Source: Streptomyces sp. CCM_MD2014 (GTDB lineage Bacteria > Actinomycetota > Actinomycetes > Streptomycetales > Streptomycetaceae). From it: a DNA stretch of 64,000 nt. The position numbers and the translations under genes are program-made. The stretch is from NCBI RefSeq assembly GCF_000772045.1, contig NZ_CP009754.1, positions 6,200,001 to 6,264,000 on the forward strand, in the 5' to 3' direction. Numbering within the stretch: position 1 is the stretch's first letter; the number at the start of each line of letters is the position of its first letter. A model generated the notes under the pieces. The model worked only from the letters and a program-made list of their open reading frames with translations. It made no database searches and was not told the origin of the DNA. This document shows positions 32,354 through 40,690 of the stretch, in pieces.

Positions 32354-33223
32354 GTGCCCCGTCTGTCAGAAGTCATCGCCGCGCTGGACAACCTGTGGCC
32401 CGCCGAGCGGGCCGAGTCCTGGGACGCGGTCGGCACCGTCGTGGGCGACCCCGACCAGGAGGTCACGCGGGTCCTCTTCGCGGTGGACCCCGTCCAGGAG
32501 ATCGCCGACGAGGCCGTGAAGCTCGGCGCCGACCTGCTCGTCACCCACCACCCGCTGTATCTGCGCGGGACGACGACGGTCGCGGCGTCCACCTTCAAGG
32601 GCCGTGTGGTGCACACCCTGATCAAGAACGACATCGCCCTGCACGTCGCCCACACCAACGCCGACACCGCCGACCCGGGCGTCTCGGACGCGCTGGCCGG
32701 CGCGCTCGACCTGAACGTCGTACGGCCCCTGGTACCGGACCCGAGCGATCCCGAGGGGCGCCGCGGTCTGGGGCGGGTGTGCGAGCCGCAGCTTCCGCTG
32801 ACGGTGCGCGAGCTGGCCGCACGCGCCGCCGAGCGGCTGCCCGCCACGGTGCAGGGCATCCGCGTGGCCGGCGACCCGGACGCGACCGTGCGCACGGTCG
32901 CCGTCAGCGGCGGCTCCGGCGACAGCCTCTTCGACCACGTACGGGCGGCGGGCGTCGACGCCTTCCTCACCGCGGACCTCCGCCACCACCCCGTGTCCGA
33001 GTTCTCCGCGGACCGCGCGGCCCGTCGTCCCCTCGCGCTGCTCGACGCGGCGCACTGGGCCACCGAGTGGCCCTGGTGCGAGCTGGGCGCCGCCCAGCTC
33101 GACGAGATCTCCGACCGCAACGGCTGGGACCTCAGGGTCCACGTCTCGAAGACGGTCACCGACCCCTGGACCGCCCACGCGGCGTCCGCCCCGACCTCTA
33201 GCGCAATGGGAGCCCCCAACTGA
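32354..33223 (+). CDS. Nif3-like dinuclear metal centre hexameric protein
   Basis: 289 aa from GTG 32354, starting VPRLSEVIAALDNLWPAERA as in most actinobacterial members. Metal-site motifs are ESWDAVGTVVGDP near the start, DLLVTHHPLYLRG (~67-79), LHVAHTNADTADPGVSDALA (~101) and SGGSGDSLFDHVRAAGVDAF (~200). DUF34/Nif3 proteins form toroidal hexamers with two metals per subunit, and GTP cyclohydrolase-I-related roles have been proposed without proof. It heads a coupled set: the zinc-ribbon gene overlaps its stop by 4 bp and the RNase H gene follows. Confidence 0.93.
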   Translation: MPRLSEVIAALDNLWPAERAESWDAVGTVVGDPDQEVTRVLFAVDPVQEIADEAVKLGADLLVTHHPLYLRGTTTVAASTFKGRVVHTLIKNDIALHVAHTNADTADPGVSDALAGALDLNVVRPLVPDPSDPEGRRGLGRVCEPQLPLTVRELAARAAERLPATVQGIRVAGDPDATVRTVAVSGGSGDSLFDHVRAAGVDAFLTADLRHHPVSEFSADRAARRPLALLDAAHWATEWPWCELGAAQLDEISDRNGWDLRVHVSKTVTDPWTAHAASAPTSSAMGAPN

Positions 33224-33963
33224 AAGCCGCGCCCGCCGACCAGATCCGCCTCCTCGACGTCCAGGGCCTCGACACGCGCCTCCAGCAGCTCGCGCACAAG
33301 CGCCGGTCCCTGCCCGAGCACGCCGAGATCGAGTCGCTGACCAAGGACCACACCCAGCTGCGCGACCTGCTCGTGGCCGCGCAGACCGAGGAGAGCGACT
33401 GCGCCCGCGAGCAGACCAAGGCCGAGCAGGACGTGGACCAGGTGCGCCAGCGCGCCGGCCGCGACCAGCAGCGCCTGGACTCCGGCGCCGTCACCTCCCC
33501 GAAGGACCTGGAGAACCTCCAGCGCGAGATCGCCTCCCTCGCCAAGCGCCAGGGCGACCTCGAGGACGTCGTCCTGGAGGTGATGGAGCGCCGCGAGTCC
33601 GCGCAGGAACGGGTCGCCGAGCTGACCGAACGGGTCGGCGCGGTCCAGGGAAAGATCGACGACGCCACCGCGCGCCGTGACGCGGCCGTCGAGGAACTGG
33701 ACGGCGAGGCGGCCTCGGTGACCAAGGAGCGCGAGGTCGTCGCGGGCTCCGTCCCCGAGGACCTGCTCAAGCTGTACGACAAGCTGCGCGAGCAGCAGGG
33801 CGGCGTCGGTGCGGCCAAGCTGTACCAGCGCAGTTGCCAGGGGTGCCGCCAGGAACTGGCCATCACCGAGCTGAGCGAGATCCGCGCGGCTGCGCCCGAC
33901 ACGGTCGTCCGCTGCGAGAACTGCCGCCGCATCCTGGTGCGCACGGCCGACTCCGGGCTGTAG
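33220..33963 (+). CDS. Coiled-coil C4-type zinc-ribbon protein, apparent CTG start
   Basis: 247 aa if translation begins at CTG 33220 (LKAAPADQIRLLDVQGLDTR). GGGAG at 33208-33212 is correctly spaced and the codon overlaps the Nif3 stop as CTGA. No ATG, GTG or TTG is available until well inside the conserved N-terminus. Residues ~30-190 form a long coiled coil (ESDCAREQTKAEQDVDQVRQ, VAELTERVGAVQGKIDDATA). The C-terminus has the ribbon CQGC ... CENC (~205-235). These proteins are conserved beside nif3 in actinobacteria and thought to bind nucleic acid; function is unknown. Confidence 0.88.
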   Translation: MKAAPADQIRLLDVQGLDTRLQQLAHKRRSLPEHAEIESLTKDHTQLRDLLVAAQTEESDCAREQTKAEQDVDQVRQRAGRDQQRLDSGAVTSPKDLENLQREIASLAKRQGDLEDVVLEVMERRESAQERVAELTERVGAVQGKIDDATARRDAAVEELDGEAASVTKEREVVAGSVPEDLLKLYDKLREQQGGVGAAKLYQRSCQGCRQELAITELSEIRAAAPDTVVRCENCRRILVRTADSGL

Positions 33964-33974
33964 GGGCCGGTCCG

Positions 33975-35183
33975 GTGAACGACCAGGCGGCGCGTCCGGC
34001 GGCTCGTCCCGCGCGGGAGTTCGTCGTCGAGGCCGACGGCGGGTCGCGGGGCAACCCCGGGCCCGCCGGCTACGGCGCGGTGGTGCTGGACGCGGCGACG
34101 GGGGAGACCCTGGTGGAGACCGCCGAGTACCTCGGGGTCGTCACCAACAACGTCGCCGAGTACCGGGGTCTGCTGGCCGGCCTGCGCGCGGCGAAGGAGC
34201 TGGACCCGGACGCCGGCGTGCGCGTCCGCATGGACTCCAAGCTCGTCGTCGAGCAGATGTCGGGCCGCTGGAAGATCAAGCACCCCGACATGAAGCCGCT
34301 GGCGGCCGAGGCGGCCCGGGTCTTCCCGCCCGGTCGCGTGACGTACGAGTGGATCCCCCGGGCGGACAACAAGCACGCCGACCGCCTGGCCAACGAGGCG
34401 ATGGACGCGGGCGCACGCGGCGAACAGTGGTCGCCGTCCGAGTCGACGGCGGAGCTCGACGCCGCGGCCACCGGCGGCGTGGGTTCACGGGCGGCCGCCG
34501 ACACCGACGTACGCGCCGCGAAGGCCGTGGCCTCGCCCGGCTGGGGACCCCCCGACATGGGCGCCCCCGCCACGTTCGTCCTCCTGCGGCACGGGGAGAC
34601 GCCGCTCACCCCGCAGAAGCGGTTCTCTGGGAGCGGCGGCAGCGATCCGTCCCTGTCGGCCGTCGGCCGGGAGCAGGCCGAGAAGGTCGCCGCGAGCCTC
34701 GCCCGGCGCGGCACGATCGAGGCGATCGTCGCCTCACCCCTGGCCCGCACCCGCGAGACCGCAGGCATCGTCGCCGCCCGCCTCGGCCTGGAGGTGGCGA
34801 TCGAGGAGGGGCTGCGGGAGACCGACTTCGGCGCGTGGGAGGGGCTCACCTTCGGCGAGGTGCGCGAGCGTTATCCCGACGACCTGGACGCCTGGCTGGG
34901 CTCCCCGGACGCGGAACCCACCGGCGGCGGAGAGAGCTTCGCGGCCACCGGCGCCCGGATCGCCGCCACCCGCGACAAGCTGGTCGCGGCGTACGCGGGC
35001 CGCACGGTGCTGCTGGTCTCCCACGTGACGCCGATCAAGACCTTCCTGCAGCTCGCCCTGGGCGCCCCGCCCGAGTCACTGTTCCGGATGGAACTGTCGG
35101 CGGCGTCCCTGTCGGCGGTGGCGTACTACGCGGATGGCGGCGCCAGCGTCCGCCTGTTCAACGAGACGTCCCACCTGCGCTGA
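33975..35183 (+). CDS. Bifunctional RNase H / acid (alpha-ribazole-type) phosphatase
   Basis: 402 aa from GTG 33975. Residues ~15-145 are a type I RNase H domain with the acidic residues in FVVEADGGSRGNPGPAGYGA, NNVAEYRGLLAGLRAAKELD, VRMDSKLVVEQMSGRWKIKH and RADNKHADRLANEAMD. Residues ~195-400 are a histidine phosphatase: FVLLRHGETPLTPQKRFSGS, VASPLARTRETAGIVAARLG, LRETDFGAWEGLTFGEV and LLVSHVTPIKTFLQLALG. The same fusion is known in Mycobacterium (Rv2228c), where the C-terminal part has CobC-like activity. It thus handles RNA-DNA hybrids and perhaps cobalamin-pathway phosphates. Follows the zinc-ribbon gene by 11 bp. Confidence 0.94.
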   Translation: MNDQAARPAARPAREFVVEADGGSRGNPGPAGYGAVVLDAATGETLVETAEYLGVVTNNVAEYRGLLAGLRAAKELDPDAGVRVRMDSKLVVEQMSGRWKIKHPDMKPLAAEAARVFPPGRVTYEWIPRADNKHADRLANEAMDAGARGEQWSPSESTAELDAAATGGVGSRAAADTDVRAAKAVASPGWGPPDMGAPATFVLLRHGETPLTPQKRFSGSGGSDPSLSAVGREQAEKVAASLARRGTIEAIVASPLARTRETAGIVAARLGLEVAIEEGLRETDFGAWEGLTFGEVRERYPDDLDAWLGSPDAEPTGGGESFAATGARIAATRDKLVAAYAGRTVLLVSHVTPIKTFLQLALGAPPESLFRMELSAASLSAVAYYADGGASVRLFNETSHLR

Positions 35184-35820
35184 GCAGTCCGGCCGCCTCG
35201 CGGGCGAGCCGCTCCACGCGCGCCCAGTCCCGGCCGGCCACCGCGTCCTTGGGCAGCATCCAACTGCCTCCCACACACCCGACGTTGGGCAGCGCCAGGT
35301 ACTCCGGAGCGGAGGCCGGCGTAATGCCGCCGGTCGGGCAGAAGCGCGCCTGCGGCAAGGGCGCGGCGAGCGCCTTGAGATACGCGGTGCCGCCCGCCGC
35401 CTCGGCCGGGAAGAACTTCATCTCCCGCACCCCGCGCTCCAGCAGCGCCACCACCTCCGAAGTCGTCGACACGCCCGGCAGGAACGGCACCCCGGACCCC
35501 CGCATCGCCTCCAGCAGCGCGTCCGTCCATCCCGGGCTGACCAGGAACCGTGCCCCGGCCGTCACGACCTGCCCGACCTGCTCCGCCGTGACGACGGTGC
35601 CCGCGCCGACCACGGCGCCCGGCACCTCGGCGGCGATCGCCCGGATCGCGTCGAGGGCGACCGGTGTCCGCAGGGTCACCTCGATCGCGGGCAGCCCGCC
35701 GGCGACGAGCGCCCTGGCGAGCGGCACCGCGTCGGCGAGGTCGTCGACGACCACGACGGGGACGACGGGCGCGAGATCCAGCACCGAGGCGGCGGGGGAG
35801 GAGGGCAGCGGAGAACTCAT
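35158..35820 (-). CDS. eda: KDPG/KHG aldolase (2-dehydro-3-deoxy-phosphogluconate aldolase)
   Basis: 220 aa. A class I aldolase TIM barrel with catalytic Glu47 in GLPAIEVTLRTP, phosphate loop GAGTVVTAEQ (~73-82), Schiff-base Lys135 in VREMKFFPAEAAGG and CPTGGITPASAPEYL near residue 165. It splits 2-keto-3-deoxy-6-phosphogluconate to pyruvate and glyceraldehyde-3-phosphate, and often also 4-hydroxy-2-oxoglutarate. The last 26 bp overlap the end of the convergent RNase H gene. No dehydratase (Edd) gene is adjacent, so a role in sugar-acid catabolism or hydroxyproline-type substrates cannot be separated. Confidence 0.93.
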   Translation of the reverse strand: MSSPLPSSPAASVLDLAPVVPVVVVDDLADAVPLARALVAGGLPAIEVTLRTPVALDAIRAIAAEVPGAVVGAGTVVTAEQVGQVVTAGARFLVSPGWTDALLEAMRGSGVPFLPGVSTTSEVVALLERGVREMKFFPAEAAGGTAYLKALAAPLPQARFCPTGGITPASAPEYLALPNVGCVGGSWMLPKDAVAGRDWARVERLAREAAGLLSAGGTSR

Positions 35821-35898
35821 GCCCTCATCGTGCCGCCGAAACGCATGCTCTGCAATCCCCGTTGCAAGCAGCGCAACGGGGATCGACGGCTGACGGGG

Positions 35899-36681
35899 TC
35901 AGTGCACCTCGTCCACGAGCACGTCCAGCGACCACGGCTTCCCGGCCTTCGCGGGAGCGTCCGCCTCCACCTCGTACCCGAGGGCACGCAGCGCGTCCAC
36001 CAGCTCGGCCGGCCCCTCGGGCGAGGTGCCGGACGCCAGCAGACTCCGTACGATCCGCCCCTTGGTCGCCTTGTTGAAGTGGCTGACCACCTTCCGGGTC
36101 GGCGCGTGCAGCACCCGCACGGTCGCCGTCCGCGAGGCGACCTCGCCCTTCGGCTTCCAGGCCGCCGCGTACGCAGCCGACCGCAGGTCGAGGACGAGCC
36201 CGTTCCCGGCCGCCTCCGGCAGCACCTCGGCCATCGGTGCCCGCCAGTGCGTGCCCAGCGCTCCGATGCCGGGCAGCTTCACGCCCATCGAGCACCGGTA
36301 GGAGGGGATCCGGTCGGTCACCCGCACGGCACCCCACAGCCCGGAGAACACCAGCAGCGACCTGGCCGCCCGCCGCTTGGCGGCGGCGTCCAGCGAGGCC
36401 AGGTCCAGGGCGTCGTACAGCACCCCCGTGTAGATCTCCCCCGCCGGACGGGCGCCCGCGGTCAGCAGCTCCGCGTTCTTGGCGACCTCGCCGCGCAGCC
36501 CCTCGCTCAGCCCGAGCACCTCGCGGGCCTTCTCCTCGTCGCCGGCACACAGCTCGACCAGCTCGCCGAGGACGGCCTCCCGGGCCGCGGTGAGCCCCGG
36601 CAGGGACAGCGACCCGGTCTTCAGCGGGGCACCCCGGCCGGACGCGGCCTTCCCCTCGGACGGCGGCAGCAGGACAAGCAC
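35899..36681 (-). CDS. yaaA: Peroxide stress protein YaaA (DUF328)
   Basis: 260 aa from GTG 36681, 5 nt after AAGGAG. It starts with the invariant VLVLLPPSEGKA and has EIYTGVLYDALDLASLDAAA, LLVFSGLWGAVRVTDRIPSY and MGVKLPGIGALGTHWR. The basic DNA-binding-like motif VVSHFNKATKGRIVRSLL is near residue 200. YaaA lowers intracellular free iron during peroxide stress in E. coli and binds DNA. Its downstream neighbour is the KDPG aldolase gene, 78 bp away, perhaps co-transcribed. Length and motifs are standard. Confidence 0.93.
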   Translation of the reverse strand: MLVLLPPSEGKAASGRGAPLKTGSLSLPGLTAAREAVLGELVELCAGDEEKAREVLGLSEGLRGEVAKNAELLTAGARPAGEIYTGVLYDALDLASLDAAAKRRAARSLLVFSGLWGAVRVTDRIPSYRCSMGVKLPGIGALGTHWRAPMAEVLPEAAGNGLVLDLRSAAYAAAWKPKGEVASRTATVRVLHAPTRKVVSHFNKATKGRIVRSLLASGTSPEGPAELVDALRALGYEVEADAPAKAGKPWSLDVLVDEVH

Positions 36682-36715
36682 ACGTACTCCTTCACGACAA
36701 GCTCTCGGCCCCCGG

Positions 36716-37330
36716 TCAGGGTACGGCGTCCCCGGCCCGCGCCCGCTCGACGGCCCGCACCAGCGCCCCCGGGTCGTCGGCATGGAACCGCACCACCCGC
36801 ACCTCCCGCCGCCGCCCGAAGAAGGAGACGTGGGTGACCGGCTCGGCGAGTTCGACGGTGACGGAGGTCTGGGACCCCACGGCGAGGTCCAGCTCCCCGT
36901 ACCTCGGCTCGTGCGTCGTACGCAGCTCACGCCGGACGGAGGCGATCCGCTCCAGCGGTATCCGCACGTCGACGTGGATCGCGCGCCGGATCCGCAGCGT
37001 CCCGGCGTCCGGATCCAGCACGTGCGGCCGGACCACGGACGCGGCGTGCAGCCCGACCACGATCACCACGGTGTACACGTCCAGCACCAGCACCACGTGG
37101 TGCACGGCGGGCCAGTCCCGCAGCAGCACGGACATCATCACGGACTCGACGACACACACGAAGGCGAACCCGCCCATCATCGCGCCCTGCCCCCGCGCGT
37201 ACCCGAAGACGGTCCCGCCGCGCGCCGCCCCATCGGTACGCCTGGCCGCCCACAGCCACAAACTGGCCAGCAACCGCAGCTCGTGCCGCACGAGCAGGTA
37301 CGGAACCGCGACGAGACCGGTGCCCCTCAC
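36716..37330 (-). CDS. Integral membrane protein (unknown), coupled to MerR regulator
   Basis: 204 aa from GTG 37330, with the GTGA overlapping the MerR gene stop by 4 bp. The N-terminal third includes PYLLVRHELRLLASLWLWAA and two hydrophobic segments (GGFAFVCVVESVMMSVLL and VVLVLDVYTVVIVVGLHAAS). The C-terminal half is a soluble beta-rich region (RAIHVDVRIPLERIASVRRE, FFGRRREVRVVRFHADDPGA) resembling a PH-like domain. The tight coupling suggests that it is the target or ligand-sensing partner of the MerR protein. No catalytic residues are seen. Confidence 0.82.
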   Translation of the reverse strand: MRGTGLVAVPYLLVRHELRLLASLWLWAARRTDGAARGGTVFGYARGQGAMMGGFAFVCVVESVMMSVLLRDWPAVHHVVLVLDVYTVVIVVGLHAASVVRPHVLDPDAGTLRIRRAIHVDVRIPLERIASVRRELRTTHEPRYGELDLAVGSQTSVTVELAEPVTHVSFFGRRREVRVVRFHADDPGALVRAVERARAGDAVP

Positions 37331-38088
37331 GACCGCCCTCCCCGGGAGGCGATCTCCATGGCCTGCCTGATGGCCTCCGCCTGGGCCGGCGCGAAGTCCT
37401 CGTACAGGGCGCGCAGGAGACCGTGGCCGGGGTCGAGGTCGAAGCCCTCCTCGGGCAGCAGCTCGGCGGGCATGCAGTCGGCGAGCACGCGGGCGGCCTC
37501 CGCCACGCGGGGATCGTCGGCGCCGGCGTCGGCCAGCTCGTCGAGCAGCGCGTAGATACGGCGGGCCCGAGCCGCCGCATCCGGGGAGCCCAGGGCACCG
37601 CGCAACGCGGCCAGCAGCCCGGCCCGCTCCTCCGGCGCGACGGTGCTCTCCAGCAGCACCAGCATCTCCCGGTCCCGCAGGGCCATCGGCGAGCCGGACA
37701 CGTCCCCGATCCCGGCGAACAGCTCGGCCAGCTCCGGCGACACCGGCCCCTCGGCCGGCACCCCGCCCTCCGCCTCCAGCAGTTCCCGCAACCGCGCCCG
37801 GCGGTCCCGGATCGCCGCCTCCTGCCGCGCGAGATCCGCGTCCAGTTCCGCCAGCACCTCGGCGAGATCCTTCCCGGCGTCGTCCGCGAGCACGTCCCGC
37901 ACCTCCGCGAGCCCGAGCCCCAGCTCGGTCAGCCGCCTGATCCTGGCCAGCACGACGACATGCCGCAACGTGTACGTCCGATACCCGTTGGCCAGCCGCT
38001 CCGGTTCGGGCAGCAGGCCCTGATGGTGGTAGTGCCGCACGGTCCGCGTGGTGACGCCGACGGCGGCCGCGAGTTCTCCGATCCGCAT
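37327..38088 (-). CDS. MerR-family transcriptional regulator (TipAS-like C-terminus absent)
   Basis: 253 aa. Residues 1-70 are the MerR winged HTH (MRIGELAAAVGVTTRTVRHY, HHQGLLPEPERLANGYRTYT), followed by the dimerisation coiled coil (LAEVLAELDADLARQEAAIR). A helical effector region contains no obvious metal-binding cysteines. Its promoter at 38095-38125 has the 19-bp spacer characteristic of MerR-activated promoters, and the ATG lies only a few bases after the -10, implying a leaderless mRNA. It is coupled to a membrane-protein gene. Ligand unknown. Confidence 0.93.
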   Translation of the reverse strand: MRIGELAAAVGVTTRTVRHYHHQGLLPEPERLANGYRTYTLRHVVVLARIRRLTELGLGLAEVRDVLADDAGKDLAEVLAELDADLARQEAAIRDRRARLRELLEAEGGVPAEGPVSPELAELFAGIGDVSGSPMALRDREMLVLLESTVAPEERAGLLAALRGALGSPDAAARARRIYALLDELADAGADDPRVAEAARVLADCMPAELLPEEGFDLDPGHGLLRALYEDFAPAQAEAIRQAMEIASRGGRS

Positions 38089-38094
38089 GGCCCC

Positions 38095-38125
38095 AGTAGA
38101 AACGTTGACGTTGCGACAGGGTCAA
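38095..38125 (-). promoter_or_regulatory. MerR-type promoter with 19-bp spacer
   Basis: On the minus strand, -35 TTGACC (complement of 38120-38125) and -10 TCTACT (complement of 38095-38100) are separated by exactly 19 bp. The dyad GTCAA/TTGAC lies around the spacer. The MerR start codon (38088) is about 7 nt beyond the -10, so the transcript is likely leaderless and autoregulated. Confidence 0.7.
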
Positions 38126-38253
38126 GCGCGGCGGTTCGCCTTCCGGACACCGACGCCGATCCTGTGCCACGATCGAGGGAACGGTTCCCGATCTCTCGGA
38201 CAGGTGATCAGCCGATGCCCCAGCCTGGCGAGCGACCGAAGGAGGGGCGTGAC

Positions 38254-38829
38254 ATGACTGCCATGGCACACGAACCGATCACGCAGGACCTCTTGCTGGA
38301 GTGGTTTCTCGCCCTGGACACCCCGGAGGGGTTCCGGGCGGAACTGATCGACGGGGAGATCGTCGTGACACCGCCGCCGGACGGGGACCACGAAGACTGC
38401 ATCGGGCTGATCGTGAGCCAGGTGCACCGGCGGTCCGTCACCGACATGCAGTTCTCCGGCAACAAGGGACTCAAACTGAAGAACGCCGATGGCCTCTTGG
38501 CGGACCATGTGATCCCTGACGGCACCTTCGCGCCCGCGGCTTCCAGGCTCTATCGCGGAGCCGAGCCCTGGATGCCTTGCGACGGTGTCTCACTGGTGCT
38601 GGAGGTGACTTCCAGCAAGCCCAAGGCCGACCGCGAGACCAAACGCCGTGCCTATGCACGCGGCGATATCCCGTTGTACCTGCTCGTCGACCGCCAGGAG
38701 TCGTCGATCACGCTGTTCAGCGACCCGGGCCACGACGACTACCGACAGCACTGCACCGTCGCCCTCGGAAAGCCGCTGACCCTCCCCGCCCCCTTCTCTT
38801 TCGACCTGGACACCACCGACTTCCTCTGA
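38254..38829 (+). CDS. Uma2-family PD-(D/E)xK restriction-endonuclease-like protein
   Basis: 191 aa from ATG 38254, after GGAGGGG. The Uma2 core is visible: FRAELIDGEIVVTPPPDGDH (~28-47), HVIPDGTFAP with Asp89, SLVLEVTSSKPKAD with Glu117 and Lys122 completing the PD-(D/E)xK set, and PLYLLVDRQESSITLF (~140-155). Uma2 proteins are very numerous in Streptomyces; nuclease activity is predicted, not shown. The gene stands alone between MerR and AraC genes, and its base use is a little less GC-extreme than its neighbours, consistent with a mobile family. Confidence 0.9.
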   Translation: MTAMAHEPITQDLLLEWFLALDTPEGFRAELIDGEIVVTPPPDGDHEDCIGLIVSQVHRRSVTDMQFSGNKGLKLKNADGLLADHVIPDGTFAPAASRLYRGAEPWMPCDGVSLVLEVTSSKPKADRETKRRAYARGDIPLYLLVDRQESSITLFSDPGHDDYRQHCTVALGKPLTLPAPFSFDLDTTDFL

Positions 38830-38856
38830 TCCCGTAGACGCAGGGGGTGGTCGGCG

Positions 38857-39690
38857 ATGGACGCGCGCGGCGAGCAGGCACGCTGGACGAGGGCACGGCT
38901 GGGGACGGCCGGCCCGACCCTCGACCTCCTCACCGCCCGCTTCGACCGGCACGTCTACGCTCCGCACGCCCACGACGAGTTCACGGTCGGCGTCACCGTA
39001 GGCGGACTCGAGGTCATCGCCTACCGGGGCGGGCACATCCACTCAGGGCCGGGCTCCATCGTCGTCCTGGAGCCGGGCGAGGTGCACACCGGCGGCCCGG
39101 CCGCCCCCGATGGCTACTCGTACCGCGCCCTGTACGCGACCCCGTCCCTCCTCACCGACGGCACCCGCGCCACCGCCCTCCCGTACTTCCGCGAGCCGGT
39201 CATCGACGACCCGGAACTCGCCGCCGCCCTGCGCGCCGCACACACCGACCTGGCCCGCCACCCCGACCCGCTGGAGGCCGAGTCCCGCCTTCCCTGGCTG
39301 CTCACGGCGCTCGCCCGCCGCCACTCCACGGCCCGCGCCGCCGACGACGCCGTCCCCGGCTCCGACCGCGTCGCCCGCGTCGTACGCGACCGGCTCGCCG
39401 ACGAACTCCTCGCCCCGCCGCCGCTGGCCGCCCTCGCCACCGACCTCGGCCTGTCCCGCTACCAACTCCTGCGGGCCTTCCGTACGGCGACGGGGATGCC
39501 GCCGTACGCCTGGCTCGCCCAGCACCGGGTGGCCAGGGCGCGCGGGCTCCTGGACGCGGGCCTGCGCCCGGCCGAGGTGGCGGCCCTGGTGGGCTTCGCC
39601 GACCAGGCGCACCTGACCCGCTGGTTCCGCCGGGTCCTCGGGGTGACCCCGGCGGCGTACCGCAACAGCGTTCAAGACCGCGCGGGGTGA
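38857..39690 (+). CDS. AraC-family regulator (cupin N-terminal domain)
   Basis: 277 aa. The N-terminal half is a cupin-like ligand domain (FDRHVYAPHAHDEFTVGVTV, GGHIHSGPGSIVVLEPGEVH). The C-terminal ~100 residues are the AraC HTH pair (PLAALATDLGLSRYQLLRAF and PAEVAALVGFADQAHLTRWF, ending GVTPAAYRNSVQDRAG). It stops 19 bp before the EamA transporter gene on the same strand. AraC/EamA pairs of this sort are frequent in Streptomyces, with the regulator controlling the transporter. Inducer unknown. Confidence 0.93.
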   Translation: MDARGEQARWTRARLGTAGPTLDLLTARFDRHVYAPHAHDEFTVGVTVGGLEVIAYRGGHIHSGPGSIVVLEPGEVHTGGPAAPDGYSYRALYATPSLLTDGTRATALPYFREPVIDDPELAAALRAAHTDLARHPDPLEAESRLPWLLTALARRHSTARAADDAVPGSDRVARVVRDRLADELLAPPPLAALATDLGLSRYQLLRAFRTATGMPPYAWLAQHRVARARGLLDAGLRPAEVAALVGFADQAHLTRWFRRVLGVTPAAYRNSVQDRAG

Positions 39691-39709
39691 GGCGGCCGAG
39701 ACTCGCCGC

Positions 39710-40690
39710 ATGACTGCACGCGGCTGGTTCCTGTTCTCCCTGATGGGAGTGGTCTGGGGCATCCCCTACCTGATGATCAAGGTGGCGGTGGACGAGGTGT
39801 CCCCGTCCGGAGTGGTGTTCACGCGCTGCGCGCTCGGCGCGGCCCTCCTGCTCCCCTTCGCCCTGCGCAAGGGAGACCTCTTCGGCACCGTACGGCGCCA
39901 CTGGAAGCCCATGCTGGCCTTCGCGGTGATCGAGATCATCGGCCCCTGGTGGACCCTGACCGACGCCGAGCGGCACCTGTCCAGCTCCACCGCCGGGCTG
40001 CTGATCGCGGGCGTGCCGATCGTCGGCGTGTTCCTGGCGCGCTTCTTCGGGGCCGCGGAACGGGTCGGCGTTCGCCGGATCACCGGACTCGGCCTCGGCC
40101 TCGGGGGCGTCGCCGTCCTCACCGTGCCGCACCTCACCGGCGGCGACGCCCGCTCGCTGGCCGAGGTGCTGGCGACCGTCGTCGGGTACGCCACCGCCCC
40201 CCTGATCGCCGCCCGCCACCTCAAGGACGTCCCCACCCTCCAGCTCATCACCCCCTGCCTCACCCTGGCCGCCGTCGTCTACGCCCCCGCGGCCTTCCTG
40301 ACCCGGCCCACCACGCTCCCCTCCGGCGAGGCCCTGGCGGCCCTGGCCGGCCTCGGCGTCGTCTGCACCGCGATCGCCTTCGTGGCCTTCCTGGAGCTGA
40401 TCAAGGAGGTCGGCCCGGTCCGCGCCGGCGTCATCACCTACGTCAACCCGGCGGTCGCCGTCGCCGCGGGCGCTCTCCTCCTGGACGAGGACCTGACCCT
40501 CGGCATCGGCGTCGCCTTCACGCTGATCCTGGCCGGCTCGGTCCTCGCGACGGCCGCCGCCGGTCCGGGGCGGGAGGTCCGCCGGGTACCATGGTCCACA
40601 CGGCAGACGAGCCGGGCGGGCGGCCGCGTGGAGTCCCTCACGGGACTTCCCGAGGAACGTCCGGGCTCCACAGGGCAGGGTGATGGCTAA
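39710..40690 (+). CDS. EamA/DMT-family transporter, C-terminus overlapping rnpB
   Basis: 326 aa. Ten membrane helices in two EamA repeats: GWFLFSLMGVVWGIPYLMIK (~4-23), FTRCALGAALLLPFAL, TAGLLIAGVPIVGVFLARF, ITGLGLGLGGVAVLTV in the first, and LAGLGVVCTAIAFVAFLELI, VITYVNPAVAVAAGALLLDE, LILAGSVLATAAA in the second. The last ~30 residues are encoded by the 5' part of the RNase P RNA gene (from 40603) and have no transporter character, so the functional protein ends near residue 295. Probably exports amino acids or small metabolites. Confidence 0.9.
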   Translation: MTARGWFLFSLMGVVWGIPYLMIKVAVDEVSPSGVVFTRCALGAALLLPFALRKGDLFGTVRRHWKPMLAFAVIEIIGPWWTLTDAERHLSSSTAGLLIAGVPIVGVFLARFFGAAERVGVRRITGLGLGLGGVAVLTVPHLTGGDARSLAEVLATVVGYATAPLIAARHLKDVPTLQLITPCLTLAAVVYAPAAFLTRPTTLPSGEALAALAGLGVVCTAIAFVAFLELIKEVGPVRAGVITYVNPAVAVAAGALLLDEDLTLGIGVAFTLILAGSVLATAAAGPGREVRRVPWSTRQTSRAGGRVESLTGLPEERPGSTGQGDG

